The position numbers and the translations under genes were made by a program. Below, piece by piece: positions 38,601 to 48,470 of a stretch of 64,000 bases of DNA (its first letter is position 1; each line of letters begins with the position of its first letter). The stretch comes from Lineus longissimus. Taxonomy: Eukaryota; Nemertea; Pilidiophora; Heteronemertea; Lineidae. The notes below the pieces were generated by a model that saw nothing but the letters and a program-made list of their open reading frames with translations, had not been told where the DNA came from and did no database searches. The stretch covers positions 4,778,501 through 4,842,500 of the forward strand of contig NC_088313.1 of NCBI RefSeq assembly GCF_910592395.1. The letters run 5' to 3'.

Positions 38601-40789
38601 CATGATATTAAAGGTTCATGCTTTCTGATAACCGGGCCATGAAGTTTTAGTATTTGTTTATTTCATTATGCTTCTAGAGGTGGCAGTGAAGGGAAATGAG
38701 AATTATGATAAAGCTCTGGAAGAACTCATGAAGAGGATCAAAGAGAGGGCTCAGAAAGAGGAGGGCAGGTCTACTAGCTTGGTAAGAAAGGGGATGAGAC
38801 ATCCCGATTTTTTGAGGATTTCTGTTTTTCCCCTCTTGAAAGCTTTTGCTACCGCACCCGGCTATTACCGGGTCTGTACGATGTGTACTACTGGCCCGCA
38901 GTCGTCTTTTCTGCTAAATTTTCCCAAATTCTGTTGTTCAACCATCTTTGATTGGTTATCCAGGATGAAATGAGGTGGCAGCACTGCATTTAACTCAACA
39001 CACACCTTCAGCGTGTACAATTACTAGCGCGGCGCTTGCGCGAGTAATGGCCAGTGCATTTTTTGGTACCCATCAAGGTCACTTCGATCATCTGACAAGA
39101 ACCTCCTATCTGTGCCGCGTTCAAAGACTACATCATTTGGTGGGCGTGCCTTCAGTTTTCTGGCTCCCCAACTGTGGAACTCTCTAAGCTGTAATCTACG
39201 GGACACTCAGTCACTCCTTGCTTTCAGGAACACTCTAAAGACGGTCCTATTTCAGAAGTAATTTGCTCGCTAGGGGGCGCACTCGAACAGTTTAATTGCT
39301 GGATTTGAGCGCCTTACAAGTTTTTATTGTATTGTATTGTATTGTACTGCCACCTCATCTCGCGCCAGGCCGAAGTGAGCGACCCTGCAAGCGGGTTACT
39401 TAGACATAAAAAGTAGGCCTAAGATACCCAGAAACAACGCCAATTAATAGCCAAGGTAATCAGCTTTACAAAAATGTATGGTTTTATCAATCAAGGAGGC
39501 ATAATGAAGGAGCTACAATATCTTGAAGTATTTTTACGTTATTTTGCATAAAACTGGTAAAAAATCTCAGTACATAGCGAGTAAGAGAGCTGGTCATCCA
39601 GTACATCGGGCGCCATGATAGCCTCCTTACCATTGCCAAGAAGAGAAAGCTGAGATGGTGCGGCCACGTCACCAGAGCCAAGGGAACGCTAGCCATTACC
39701 ATCCTGCAGGGCACAGTAGAGGGGAACCAACGCGGCCGACCAAAGAGAATTTGGATAGACGATGTGAAGGACTGGACCGGAAGGAAGACCAGTGACCTGA
39801 TCCGCCTCGCTGAAGACAGAACCATATGGTCCCGAATCGTCGATAAAACAGGGTCGCCCCCAATGGCCGCATGGCTGCGGGATATGATGATGATGATGAT
39901 GATGACATAGCGTTACATTGGCCTCAGGAGCGAAGGGGTTAACGTATCCAGTTGATAATTTTCTCCATTTTCAGGATGCTTTAGTAAATAAAGACAAGAA
40001 GAGGAATTCACGGGTTGCCGAGATCAACAATGTTCTGGTGAGTCACCTTTTTTCAGTGTGTACACGTTGTGGCAGTGAGTGGTGATGGGTGCTTTTATTT
40101 CAGTTCTTGCCAAATTTGCCATTTCTTTGCCATCTACTGAAAAAAGAAACGCTGCCTTTTCTCTACACATGATGCAAATCATGCCTGACAAAGCTTATTA
40201 GTGAACGAAGACAACTTAATTTAGCTGAAAGACTATCACATGGACTTTTTAGTAGTAGTCCTTTAGTAGTAGACTATCACATGGCCTTTTTAATAGTGTT
40301 CGTGGCCAGAGTACCCTGGGTCGTTTTAAAACTGCACTAAAAACTCATATTTTTAAGAAATTCTTTTGAATCCTTTGCAGGTTTTCTTTAGTAATGACTT
40401 TTATTCTATCATGTATTAATGTTATGTTTTATTATAAATTGTAAAGCGCTTAGAAGTTTTAACAACGTTAAGCGCTATAAAAATGTTTTTAATAATAATA
40501 ATAATAGTTTTTCCAACATTGTTGAAAAACCTTATCCTTTCGATGACAGGCTTACTCGGCAAGTTGGAGAAGGCCTGCCAGATTCTCAGCAATCTTGGGA
40601 ACTTGGTGTGACTGATACCAAATTCCAATTATTCTGTTGCAGCATAGCTTGGGCCCTTCAAAACACCCGACCCGATCCCGCCCGGTAGTAGCGCAAGAGA
40701 AGACTGAGGTGATGACCGATTTTGAAAAGAAAATGAGTCAAAGAAAGAAGATAAGTGATGCTGGTCTGGTGCATGGGGTAGAAAACTAG
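26643..40789 (+). CDS. shootin-1-like coiled-coil protein
   Basis: Fifteen exons join in frame to 503 residues: 26643-26739, 27649-27701, 28317-28377, 28804-28898, 29378-29528, 30689-30786, 31552-31633, 33271-33365, 34841-34987, 35725-35878, 37157-37253, 37692-37759, 38678-38781, 39975-40037, 40643-40789 (TAG). Most of the protein is charged coiled coil. The order of elements matches vertebrate shootin-1: a first helix ending EIQTALRQDAENYARK, an acidic IDVDIDAEPEAE, a second related helix VSFLALEEITELTKKYDIEK, a run of nine prolines (about 364-372), then ALEELMKRIKERAQ. In vertebrates shootin-1 links actin flow to L1-type adhesion in growth cones. Whether this protein does so is inference. 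ATG 26643 is preceded in frame by TAG at 26610; a second ATG at 26649 has the better context. The first and last exons are the least certain. Confidence 0.8.
27712..28284 (-). mobile_element. family B remnant interrupted by a family D element
   Basis: The left part (TCAATAGGGGGACTCTCC) and right part (TTTGCCTATAGTCCCC) match diverged family B. The family D foldback at 27844-28222 sits between them. It lies in shootin intron 2. Confidence 0.65.
27844..28222. mobile_element. family D foldback element with perfect 9-bp target duplication
   Basis: The ends are GGCCATGTATAATTAGCGGA and its inverted copy (TCCGCTAATTATACATGGCC). CTTATAATT flanks both sides (27835-27843 and 28223-28231). Internal GAGCGGAATAA-type repeats extend the arms to about 50 bp. 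A 9-bp duplication suggests a Mutator-like (MULE) origin. Confidence 0.85.
28404..28584 (+). mobile_element. family A MITE in shootin intron 3
   Basis: TACAGTAGAACC to CCACTGTA. It begins only 27 bp after the exon 3 donor. Confidence 0.88.
29050..29213 (+). mobile_element. family A MITE in shootin intron 4
   Basis: TACAGTAGAACC to GTTCCACTGTA, about 164 bp, with one arm unit on the right. Confidence 0.88.
29752..29940 (-). repeat. tRNA-like SINE fragment
   Basis: On the minus strand CATAGTCTAGTGGTTAACAC resembles a pol III A box region, followed by a loose B box. It shares AGGAATTTTAGTTC and GTTAACCACTAG with the copy at 59781. Confidence 0.5.
30238..30559 (+). mobile_element. family A MITE with the longest 18-bp array
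   Basis: The unit GTGTCCTTAATAGAGAGG is repeated about twelve times. Two units carry the same TAATACAGAG change two units apart, a sign of block duplication. It lies in shootin intron 5. Confidence 0.92.
32416..32450. repeat. perfect 14-bp inverted repeat
   Basis: TATAGACCCCACAT and ATGTGGGGTCTATA with a 7-bp loop, in shootin intron 7. Confidence 0.75.
33813..33995 (+). mobile_element. family A MITE in shootin intron 8
   Basis: TACAGTAGAACC to GGTTCTACTGTA. Several arm units carry substitutions (TATGGACACC, CGTTAGTAGAGAGG). Confidence 0.85.
34308..34548. repeat. minisatellite, about 33-bp unit
   Basis: About seven units of GATGTTTATGTTGAACACGT plus GTCTGACACTCTG, with small deletions. It abuts the SINE that begins at about 34555. 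Confidence 0.88.
34555..34811 (+). repeat. tRNA-derived SINE ending next to shootin exon 9
   Basis: The B box GGTTCAATCCC (34593-34603) follows ACTAGTGGTCAAGAG. The body is shared with 36591-36888 (GTAGAGCTGGTGGAGCAGCT). The T-rich tail ends about 30 bp before the acceptor of exon 9. Confidence 0.82.
36591..36888 (+). repeat. tRNA-derived SINE, fuller copy
   Basis: A box TGGTGTAGTGG (36600-36610) and perfect B box GGTTCGATCCC (36644-36654), then a body shared with the 34555 copy and a terminal ACTTTAAACTTTTTTT. It is not a functional tRNA gene because the rest does not form an acceptor stem. It lies in shootin intron 10. Confidence 0.85.
37399..37640 (+). mobile_element. family A MITE with extra right half
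   Basis: A decayed copy ending TTTTACTGTA (37564) is followed by a second, older right arm (GTGTCATTAACAGAG ... AGAGAGGTTCCGCT). It ends about 50 bp before shootin exon 12. Confidence 0.75.
37865..38012 (-). mobile_element. family C MITE fragment
   Basis: CACAACAGCAATGCAGAAAT to TTTAACGAACGGTG in reverse orientation, lying directly before a family A copy at 38020. Confidence 0.65.
38020..38201 (+). mobile_element. family A MITE in shootin intron 12
   Basis: TACAGTAGAACC to GTTCCACTGTA. This copy is close to the apparent consensus. Confidence 0.9.
38249..38434. mobile_element. small element with GGCGGAT ends
   Basis: CAGCGGCGGATGTAGGA at the left and TTAAATCCGCCCCTG at the right are imperfect inverted ends of a type common in animal DNA transposons. 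Its right part carries GGGTC repeats and a C run. Confidence 0.55.
39060..39352 (+). mobile_element. LINE 3' end (CR1/L2-like reverse transcriptase C-terminus)
   Basis: In frame: LLSVPRSKTTSFGGRAFSF, LAPQLWNSLSCNLRDTQSLL, AFRNTLKTVLFQK and a stop at 39259-39261. This is the conserved tail of CR1/L2-type polymerases. A (TATTG)n run ends the copy at about 39352. It lies in shootin intron 13. Confidence 0.85.
39590..39910 (+). mobile_element. second LINE 3' end, different clade
   Basis: In frame: YIGRHDSLLTIAKKRKLRWC, GHVTRAKGTLA and RGRPKRIWIDDVKDWTGR, typical of the end of RTE/Nimb-like polymerases, then a (GAT)n tail. It lies in the same intron as the 39060 fragment. Confidence 0.85.
40295..40504 (+). 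mobile_element. LINE 3' tail (CR1/L2-like)
   Basis: STLGRFKTALKTHIFKKFF and a stop, then AAGCGCTTAG and a terminal (AAT)n run. It ends about 140 bp before shootin exon 15. Confidence 0.75.
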
Positions 40790-41001
40790 TTCTAGGGATA
40801 AGAAATTTCCAATCTTTGGAGCATTTTCGTTTTTCCCATCCTAGAAATGCCGGAAAGGGCTTAAATCCAGAATGGAAATCGAAAGATCTGAATGCTCTTT
40901 AATCATGTAGGCACTGTTTGGTGCACTGAGAATAATTGAGTAGGGTTTATAAAGTAAACAGTGCTGCTCATAGCAGATCTGGTCAGGTATTGGATGATAA
41001 A

Positions 41002-41165
41002 TACAGTAGAACCTCTCTATTAAGGACACCCTCGAGACTGACAAGTGCTGTCCTAATAGAGAGGTCAAATTGAATGGAAACAAAAAATTTGAGGCCAAAA
41101 CTTGTGTCCTTAATAGAGAGGTTGTCCTTAATAGGGAGGTGTCCGCTAAGGGAGGTTCCACTGTA
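41002..41165 (+). mobile_element. family A MITE just downstream of the shootin-like gene
   Basis: TACAGTAGAACC to GTTCCACTGTA, beginning 213 bp after the stop codon. Part of the central GGTGTCCTGATTAG segment is deleted. Confidence 0.87.
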
Positions 41166-41794
41166 CTGCCTGTAATAAATTGTTGGTGCTGATGATCTGT
41201 TGTGGACGGCTCTCACAACTACAGGTTCCTGGACTGTATATCATTCGGAAATGTTATGCCTGCATCATTTTGGGCTCTGGAGCTCAAATGACTTGTTGGA
41301 TTCCTTTGAAGATTGATCTTTGGTTCAGAAAAAAACAGGATGTCGGGGTATTGGAATTTCGGTGCAAAAATAAATTCTTCAGCGAGGCCTAATGGTCATT
41401 CATTGGGTCATCTGGATAGGCCATATTTTCTTTCTAGGTATTTTTGATTCATTCTTGGTACATAAGTAGATGGACACAAAAAAAAATAACATGAAGACTA
41501 CACCCCGATTGGTCTAGAAATGAACCATACAGAGTGAAAATGTCAAAATCCAACGCACTACGTCCTTGACGAATACATACAAAAATTCATTGCCATGGTT
41601 ACTGACATTTAAAAATTCTATTTGCTTTTGAACCCCAGATCAATCAAAACCAAACTCCAGAGAAATCCCACCAGTAGTTTGCACTCCAGAGCCCGAATCA
41701 ATCACACATGACATATACGCTGGACTATGATTAGATATAGAATGACCACTTTTTCATTGCGGCCATATTATTGTTATTCAAATTTTCAACATAT

Positions 41795-41953
41795 CGTTAG
41801 GGGTCTCTCCTATCACAGAGTACATCAAAACTACTTGTGTTCATTGTACAAGTAATATATTTATTGCCAAATTACACCCCAAATCTTCTAAGTATGTGAA
41901 TTTGTCGTCCGAAGATTTGACCTCCTCACTCCTGCCTATAGCCCCCCTTTGAT
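41795..41953 (-). mobile_element. family B MITE, diverged
   Basis: GGGGTCTCTCCTATCACAGA, AGTACATCAAAAC and CTCCTGCCTATAGCCCCCC align with the reverse copy at 4156. Confidence 0.6.
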
Positions 41954-42085
41954 AAATGTCTTCAATCTGGTGCATATTTATGTCATTCATGATTTGTTAG
42001 TTTATATAGTTTGGTAGTTTAGAGATTTGACAAAATAAAATCCACTGGCCCTCAGTTTGAGAGCTCAGTCTTTGTGTTTGCATTG

Positions 42086-42334
42086 TTAAAGGCCTAAGCC
42101 GTTCGTTAAAAATTTTGAATTTGTAATTGAATTTAAAAATGTCCAATTGCGAAAATACATACTCAATATAAATTTCAACATTGCCGTTGTGTAGACTGAT
42201 ATACAAATACTATGAATACCAAGTTTCAACAAATTTGTATTCATAATAACTGCACTACGGCATTTTGTATTAGTGGATTTCTATTTAACTGGACCACAAG
42301 TACATTTGTAATTACGAACGGTGTACCCCTTTAA
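42086..42334 (+). mobile_element. family C MITE with TTAA on both sides
   Basis: TTAAAGGCCTAAGCCGTTCG to ACGAACGGTGTACCCCTTTA(A). Intact TTAA borders at 42086-42089 and 42331-42334 make this the reference copy of the family. Confidence 0.88.
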
Positions 42335-42863
42335 GTCAGTTTAACTAATAGATGAAAATATATTCGTATGCTGTTCTGTAGAGGCTAAGAACTCCTTATG
42401 TACACTATATATGAAATTCTTTTAAAGCTGTGGACAATTTTCATTTTGATTTTGGCTCTGGGGTTGTTTATTTGACGGCCTCCTTTCTTGGCCGGGATTT
42501 CATCCATCCCGTTTAGGCCCCTAGTGAAAAAGTCTATCTGTGATACATTGTACATGTATAAGATCTGATAGTGTTCTCTGCACCAATTCAAAAAACGGCA
42601 GAGCACCCACCTTCAAAATGTTATTTAGCAATTTCCCCCTTCGACTTCCCCCCCCCCAAAAAAAAATTCAGATTGTGTAAAGGTTTTTCCATTGGAGCTA
42701 CCCTCTTAAATCTCACTCCCACCCCTTTTGAAATTCCCACCAATGTTTCCTACAAAAAATCAGTCTTCTTCACCCATGGAGAACACTTGGTCTTCTGCCA
42801 ACTTGTAGAATCAATAGAGAAAAGATTACTCTCCTGTGACTAAGTGTTCGTTTTATTTGTAAG

Positions 42864-43048
42864 TACAGTAGAACCTCTCTATTAAGGACACCCTCAGGAC
42901 TGACAGGTGCAGCTGTCCTTGATAGAGAGGTGTCCTGATTAGAGAGGTCAAATTGAATGGAAAGTAGCAATTTTGGACAAAAACTAGTGTCCTTAATAGA
43001 GAGGTTGTCCCTAATAGAGAGGTGTCCGCTAAGGGAGGTTCCACTGTA
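42864..43048 (+). mobile_element. family A MITE
   Basis: TACAGTAGAACC to GTTCCACTGTA. A near neighbour at 43137 has the same orientation. Confidence 0.9.
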
Positions 43049-43136
43049 ACTGTTGTTAGTATAGTAAGAATTTGAAGTGTGAACTGTGAAATATGAACCG
43101 TTTATAAATCCAACCTAAGTTGATCTGCAGTATATT

Positions 43137-43875
43137 AATAGAACTTCTCTGTTAAGGACACCCTCGGACTGACAAGTGTTGTCTCTAATAGAGAGGTGCC
43201 CTGATTAGAGAGGTCAAATTGGAAGGAAACAACCAATTTGGGACCATAACTAGTGTCCTTGATGATAATAATAATAGTAATAATTATAATTATAATAATT
43301 ATAAATTTATATAACACCGCTTTTAATCAAGTTGTCAGCGGTGATTTACATACATATAAAACCAATTTACCTAATTAAACGTTGACAATCTTCAAACATT
43401 AGTACCGGTAGTTAAAAGGTGTTAGAAGTCCTTATGAAAATATCATTTATAAAGATAAGTTTTGATCCTTTTTTATAAAGCTGCCATAGTATTAGTATTG
43501 CACGATCTTATATCTGCTGGGAGATTGTTCCCAGAGCTGTGGGGCGCTGACACTGTGAGCCCCGTCTCCAGCAGTCTTCTTCTTGGACTTGCACCAAGTG
43601 AGTCTGGGAGCCGTACCTGCCCTGGTAATTGTATGTGTGGAAAGAAGCGGCTGTCGATGATAGGCAGGGCCACCACCGTACGCAGCCCTGAAAGCAATAG
43701 TTGAAAGTTTGGACTCTATTCTGGTGCGGACTGGAAGCCAGTGAAGTTACCGCAGGACAGGTGTTGAATGGTCCCTCTTTTTTGTGTTGAGGACCAGCCG
43801 TGCTGCTTTGTTATGAATTTTCTGTAATCGATTGAGTTGATAGAGATTTTTCCGCTAAGGGCGTCTCCACTTTAA
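43137..43875 (+). mobile_element. family A MITE split by a LINE fragment
   Basis: The left part (43137-43262) stops at GTGTCCTTGATGA. The right part (about 43836-43875) resumes as GTTGATAGAGATTTTTCCGC. The 573 bp between are a LINE 3' end. A short TTGAT repeat at both joins looks like its target duplication. Confidence 0.8.
43263..43835 (-). mobile_element. LINE 3' end inserted into a family A MITE
   Basis: On the minus strand the CR1/L2-like tail is recognisable with frame breaks (SAPQLWEQ or NNLPADIRSC). An (AAT/ATT)n run at 43264-43310 marks the 3' end. Confidence 0.75.
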
Positions 43876-44419
43876 ATGATGAGACCGGTTTCTCATACTT
43901 TTTGTATGAAGTGCATTGTCCTTTGCTACCTATATTTTGTATTCATGCTTTTTCACATGTATACATTCTATGTGATATTACAGAATATTTATACATAGCA
44001 GTTTAAGAGAGGTGCAGCAATATATATTTTCATATTATGTATTTTATTAGAGTCTTTTAAAAATGAATTACATGTCTAATGTTCAAATTTAAAATGTTGT
44101 TAATTTGGAGCTCTCTGGAAAGAGTTTCCATTCAGGAATTTTGTTGTGGGAAAAAGACCATTATTTGATGCAAGTTTTAGACAAAAAAACAACCTACGAT
44201 AAGACAGGTTGACAATTGCTAACTGAATCGTACAAAAGTATGTGGTAAGATGACTCCGTTGGCTAAAGTATGTTCAATGTGTACAAGGGTAAGGCAGGCC
44301 CTCGGGGAATTGGCATGATATTTACCTAATGTTCGAACACTATTCTCCCACAGAGAAACTGGCTTAAGGAATTGATAACAAACTGGAGGTTTTGGTTGTG
44401 TGACCAAACACCGCAAGGT

Positions 44420-44715
44420 TGGAGCTAAAATGTCAACCAAAACCCAGGTGGAAGCGAAGGTTTTCCCAACTGACAGCTCCACAGACTGGTGTTTTTTGAG
44501 ACACCCAATACCGACATTTAGGTATCAATTTCTTTTCAAAAACACTTTAACTATACAATGAAATGCGATTTTGACTCTGATTTTCACTGCCTCCATATTT
44601 TGCACCAACCCAAGCGGTTATGGTTGCCGGACCATAACCCCTACTGTCAAAACGAGATGCAGTGGACGCATAGTGCATTATACATTGTTGACTGTGGTAC
44701 ATAGTATCAATCAAG
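44420..44715 (+). repeat. unnamed dispersed repeat
   Basis: Shares CTGCCTCCATATTTTGC, CAATACC.ACATTTAGG and GAGATGCAGTGGAC with stretches near 33470-33690 and 30100-30660. Ends not defined. Confidence 0.5.
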
Positions 44716-44974
44716 GTGTTTTAGAAATCAGCATTGAAATTTGGTGATTGAATCAATATTGCTAATACAAATTGTCAATTCAAAATTACAATCCTCTAAG
44801 CAAATGTTTGTTTTGATATGTTTTTTTTTGTTCCTTTCATTGTAATTGTAGGACATTTCAATAAATTCTGTTATTTCATAATGATGTCTTACATTTTTGA
44901 TTTGTCTCGCATCATCACCTAATATCTAGCCCTCGGCATTCCTAGGCCCCCTTCCCCCAAAAAGCACAGGCTCT

Positions 44975-45540
44975 TATTGGGAAAATTGCAATAGTGTGTC
45001 CATTTGGTCAGACAGAGATATGTTGTGACGATGTCTCCAGGACCTTGACACTCTTCAGATCCTTTTCTGAGACATCCTGTATGGCCAAAAAGATGCTCCA
45101 TTGAAACGTTTGGCCATATGGAGTGACAGAGCATGGTTGTGACGATGTCTTCAGTCCCTCGAGGCTCTACAGATCATTTTTGAGACATCCTGTACATAGC
45201 ACAGATTATTACAATAGTGTATCTGTTAACTGGTGTGCATGGGATAGGCTGAGAGCATGACTTCATGCCTGGCATGGCATGGAGACATCACAGACACATC
45301 CTTTCTGATACATCCTGTATAGCAAGGAAGATTGCAACATTATGCCTCGCCCTCTCAGCTGATTCTTATGACAAGGACAATTGTAACAATATGGCAAACT
45401 GATCAGACAGGGCTAGGTTGTGATGTTGTCTTCATGTCTGATCGTTCAGATACATTTTAGAGACATCCTGTATATTGGCTGTGACGATGTCTTTCAACCC
45501 CTGGGGCTACTTTCTTTTCGAGATATCCTGTAAAGAACAA
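44975..45540. repeat. degenerate long tandem repeat, about 110-130 bp unit
   Basis: Four to five units share TTGTGACGATGTCTTCA, a CTTCAGAT or CTACAGAT block, and GAGACATCCTGTA. Spacing and sequence vary. Confidence 0.65.
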
Positions 45541-45750
45541 GGCTGAATAACACATACATGTAGTTTGATTTCGCGGACAACATACCCGACGGAAAGCCCT
45601 GGCACGAGAATAGCAAGACTCTCTCCCAAGTCCCGTCTCCCCGAGAAGAGACAAATAGAAAATAGCCGATTGGGTAGGTAAAATTCAAAACATGCATCAT
45701 CTCCACCATCTGTAGCTGCCACGCACTTAAGAAGAATCACATCCACCATT

Positions 45751-45945
45751 TGTGACCTGTCACAGCAAAAAAGAAGGCGCATGTGGCTCTGAGCTTGGCA
45801 GGTTGAGACGGACTGTTTGTTCATTTCTCTACTGTCTGCCTTTTGTGAAATATGAGCACATCAATTTCTTCCATTATCTCCTGGTGTCACTTAGGCTCAT
45901 CTTCTGTGCGAAATGTGCCTGGTTTTGCTGTGACGGGTCACATAT
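45751..45945 (-). repeat. family E repeat, reverse copy
   Basis: Runs from TGTGACCTGTCACAGCAAAA to GCTGTGACGGGTCACATA. Inside are TCTGCCTTTTGTGAAAT and AGGCTCATCTTCTGTGCG, the complements of the 2614 and 57291 copies. Confidence 0.72.
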
Positions 45946-46261
45946 ATCACACCATCGGAGACAGTAACAACAGGTTAAACGGTAGGTAACAAACATTGAA
46001 GACAATTAATCACATTCGTCACATTAGTCCAGCATCAAAAGCTTTCGGTAAACGATGATGAAGACAGATGATATGAATTGCACCACAGCTCAGATACAGC
46101 AATAACAGGTGTAAAGTGAACAACACCCAAGTCGATCATATCAATTGCATCACGGCCTGGAGATAGACTTCTATGCAATGCATTTCGTCATCGTGATGAT
46201 CTTTTCTGATCAAGCCCGACGACAGGACGCGGCCGCTCCATTGCGGAGAGTACCTGGAGAC

Positions 46262-46607
46262 GGCCATGTCGATTTAACGGAATTGACGGACTCAACGGAA
46301 ACAATGCTAACACTGCATAAAATCGCTTGACAATTAAAGAATGTTATTACTAACAATAAATACAACATTCCCAGGCTATTAGGATGTTATAAATCGCTAT
46401 AGTTATCGAGAAGTAAATTTTTACAAGCCGGTCCGGGGATCAATTTACTTCTCGATAACTATAGCGATTTATAACACTCTAATACCCTAATGTTGTATTT
46501 ATTGTTAGTAATAACATTCTTTAATTGTCACGCGATTGTATGCAGTTTTAGCATTGTTTCCGTAGAGTTTCCGTTGATTCCGTCGATCCCGTTAAATCGA
46601 CATGGCC
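46262..46607. mobile_element. family D foldback, near-complete 346-bp palindrome with 9-bp duplication
   Basis: The ends are GGCCATGTCGATTTAACGG and its complement. The palindrome continues almost without break to a small loop near 46435 (arms about 165 bp). Flanks CCTGGAGAC (46253-46261) and CCTGGAAAC (46608-46616) match at 8 of 9. The ends share GGCCATGT....TTA.CGGA with the 27844 element. Confidence 0.87.
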
Positions 46608-46639
46608 CCTGGAAACAAAACAGGCTGTAGGTGCCAATC

Positions 46640-47340
46640 ACATTTGTTCCCACATCACAGCCCTGGCCGAAGACAAAAACTACAGGCAGAAGGTCCAGGT
46701 GTGACATAGCGGATCTACAGAAGGTTGTTGTCGATCGTGGCTCTCGGGCTGTGATGTGTTGGTTGAATTCGTCTTCAATGTCGTTCAACTACAACCTGTT
46801 CGTCGTTTCTCTAGGCTTTGGTGCATTAGGTCTTCTTCTTCGTAGCGTTCACCTCATACAGTCAATCCTGTTCGTCGGATGTACTCAGTCATCCTCGGCA
46901 ATTCCACCCAGTCGCCATACAGTTGATCCTGCATGTTGGCACAATTTAGCCAGATTTATGTGGGCTTTGTGCAGAGGGCAGTCCCGTAGCACGTGGGTCG
47001 TTGTCATCGGTCCCGTATTGCAAGAACATTGGACGCCGGTGTCTCCTATTTTGTACTTGTGGAATAGGTGCTACCGCATCCTGTTATATGCCCGCTTCTC
47101 AGTCTGAAGATGGTGTCCTGTTCTGCCCTTGTCAGCTGATGATAGCTCTTCTGTCCGTCATGGTCCGGATGGTTCTGCTTCCATGCCTTCTTGTATGCTA
47201 CTTTGACGTTGCATTTGGCATTGGGTAATATTGTTTTGTTCCATTTGACCTCAGGTGAGATTGTTGTTTTGAATGTCGAAGACAGTTGATGACGCCTCAG
47301 GACTCTGACGTGGTTGATGACAATCGTCACGATTGAGGAC
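46640..47340 (-). mobile_element. LINE fragment, region after the reverse transcriptase
   Basis: Minus-strand frames give LTRAEQDTIFRLRSGH, then CSCNTGPMTTTHVLRDCPLH, the zinc-knuckle-like C-x-C...H...C pattern near the end of many non-LTR retrotransposons. Several frameshifts interrupt it. Confidence 0.7.
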
Positions 47341-47677
47341 AGTGTAGCTGGCCTGTTGCACTTGCTGTCTCTGTCTTGTGCTATGGATGTGATTCATGCT
47401 GTGTTTGCACCAATGCCTGGCGTGATATCTATGGTTGTGCCAGCCTGCAGTTGCTGTGCATGTGCTGTAGGTGGTTGAGACTTGTCCTCAATGTGGTCAG
47501 CACAATCACCTATTGTTGCGTCCTCATGGGATGTCTTGTGGTGATGGGACGGGTCTCTAATGTGGCCTGTTCATGTCGGGCTGTGTTGGTGTGTTTGTGA
47601 TACGGCTAGACGTGGACCACACCAAAGACTGGTTACCGTTTTCAATGCTGTCACCTACAACACCTTTTTGCTATCCC

Positions 47678-47872
47678 TTAAAGGGGGACTATAGGCAGGA
47701 GCAGAGGGGCTAATTTGGCCATCTTGAGGTGACTAATATACACAGTAAGGGCCCCGGGTCATGTCAAATGGAACACTAAATATATTCCTCGTACAAGGGT
47801 GAATCATTTTGACTTACTGTGAGACGTGAGAGACTCCTATTAGTGGCTTTGTGTAACTTTATCTTGCCTGCC
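47678..47872 (+). mobile_element. family B MITE, right end truncated
   Basis: TTAAAGGGGGACTATAGGCA to CTTTATCTTGCCTGCCT, after which the family sequence stops without the CCCTTTAA end. Confidence 0.8.
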
Positions 47873-48201
47873 TCGGATGTGATTCGTCTTCAATGTCATT
47901 CACCACTTTGTCTCTTTTGTGGTTTACTTTCAGAAGGTGGATGCAATCGTCTTCAGTGTTGTCCACCTACAACAGCATGCTATTGATGCAACGGCTTGAA
48001 GACAAATCATCGCATTAGCCGGGTGACAACGATAACAGTTCTCAGGTCGGACATAATCACATCAAAAGCATTTGTTGTCTTAATCATCAGCTGCGCACAT
48101 TCTGGATATTCTGATATTAAAGAAAGAAGAGTTCTTTTGTCTCAATTAGTTCATTTATTAGTACAAGTAGGCCAAGACTGGCTTGTAATGTCATAAAACA
48201 A

Positions 48202-48470
48202 ACAGGAGAACCTCTCTATTAAGGACACCCTCATGACTGACAAGTGCTGTCCTTAATAGAGAGGTGTCCTGATTAGAGAGGTCAAGTTGAATGGAAACAA
48301 CCTATTTGGGACCAAAACTAGTGTCCATAATGGAGAGGTTGTCCTTAATAGAGAGGTTGTCCTTAATAGAGAGGTTGTCCTTAATAGAGAGGTTGTCCTT
48401 AATAGAGAGGTTTTCCTTAATAGAGAGGTTTTCCTTAATAGAGGTGGTCGCTAAGGGTGGTTCCACTGTA
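48202..48470 (+). mobile_element. family A MITE with 18-bp array
   Basis: The right arm unit GGTTGTCCTTAATAGAGA is repeated about seven times, with GGTTTTCC variants clustered at one end. The left end has decayed (AACAGGAGAACCTCTC). Confidence 0.88.

Noticed and set aside
46631-47107. A 158-codon plus-strand open frame
   Set aside because: The minus strand here carries recognisable retrotransposon sequence (CNTGPMTTTHVLRDCPLH), so the plus-strand frame is a shadow.
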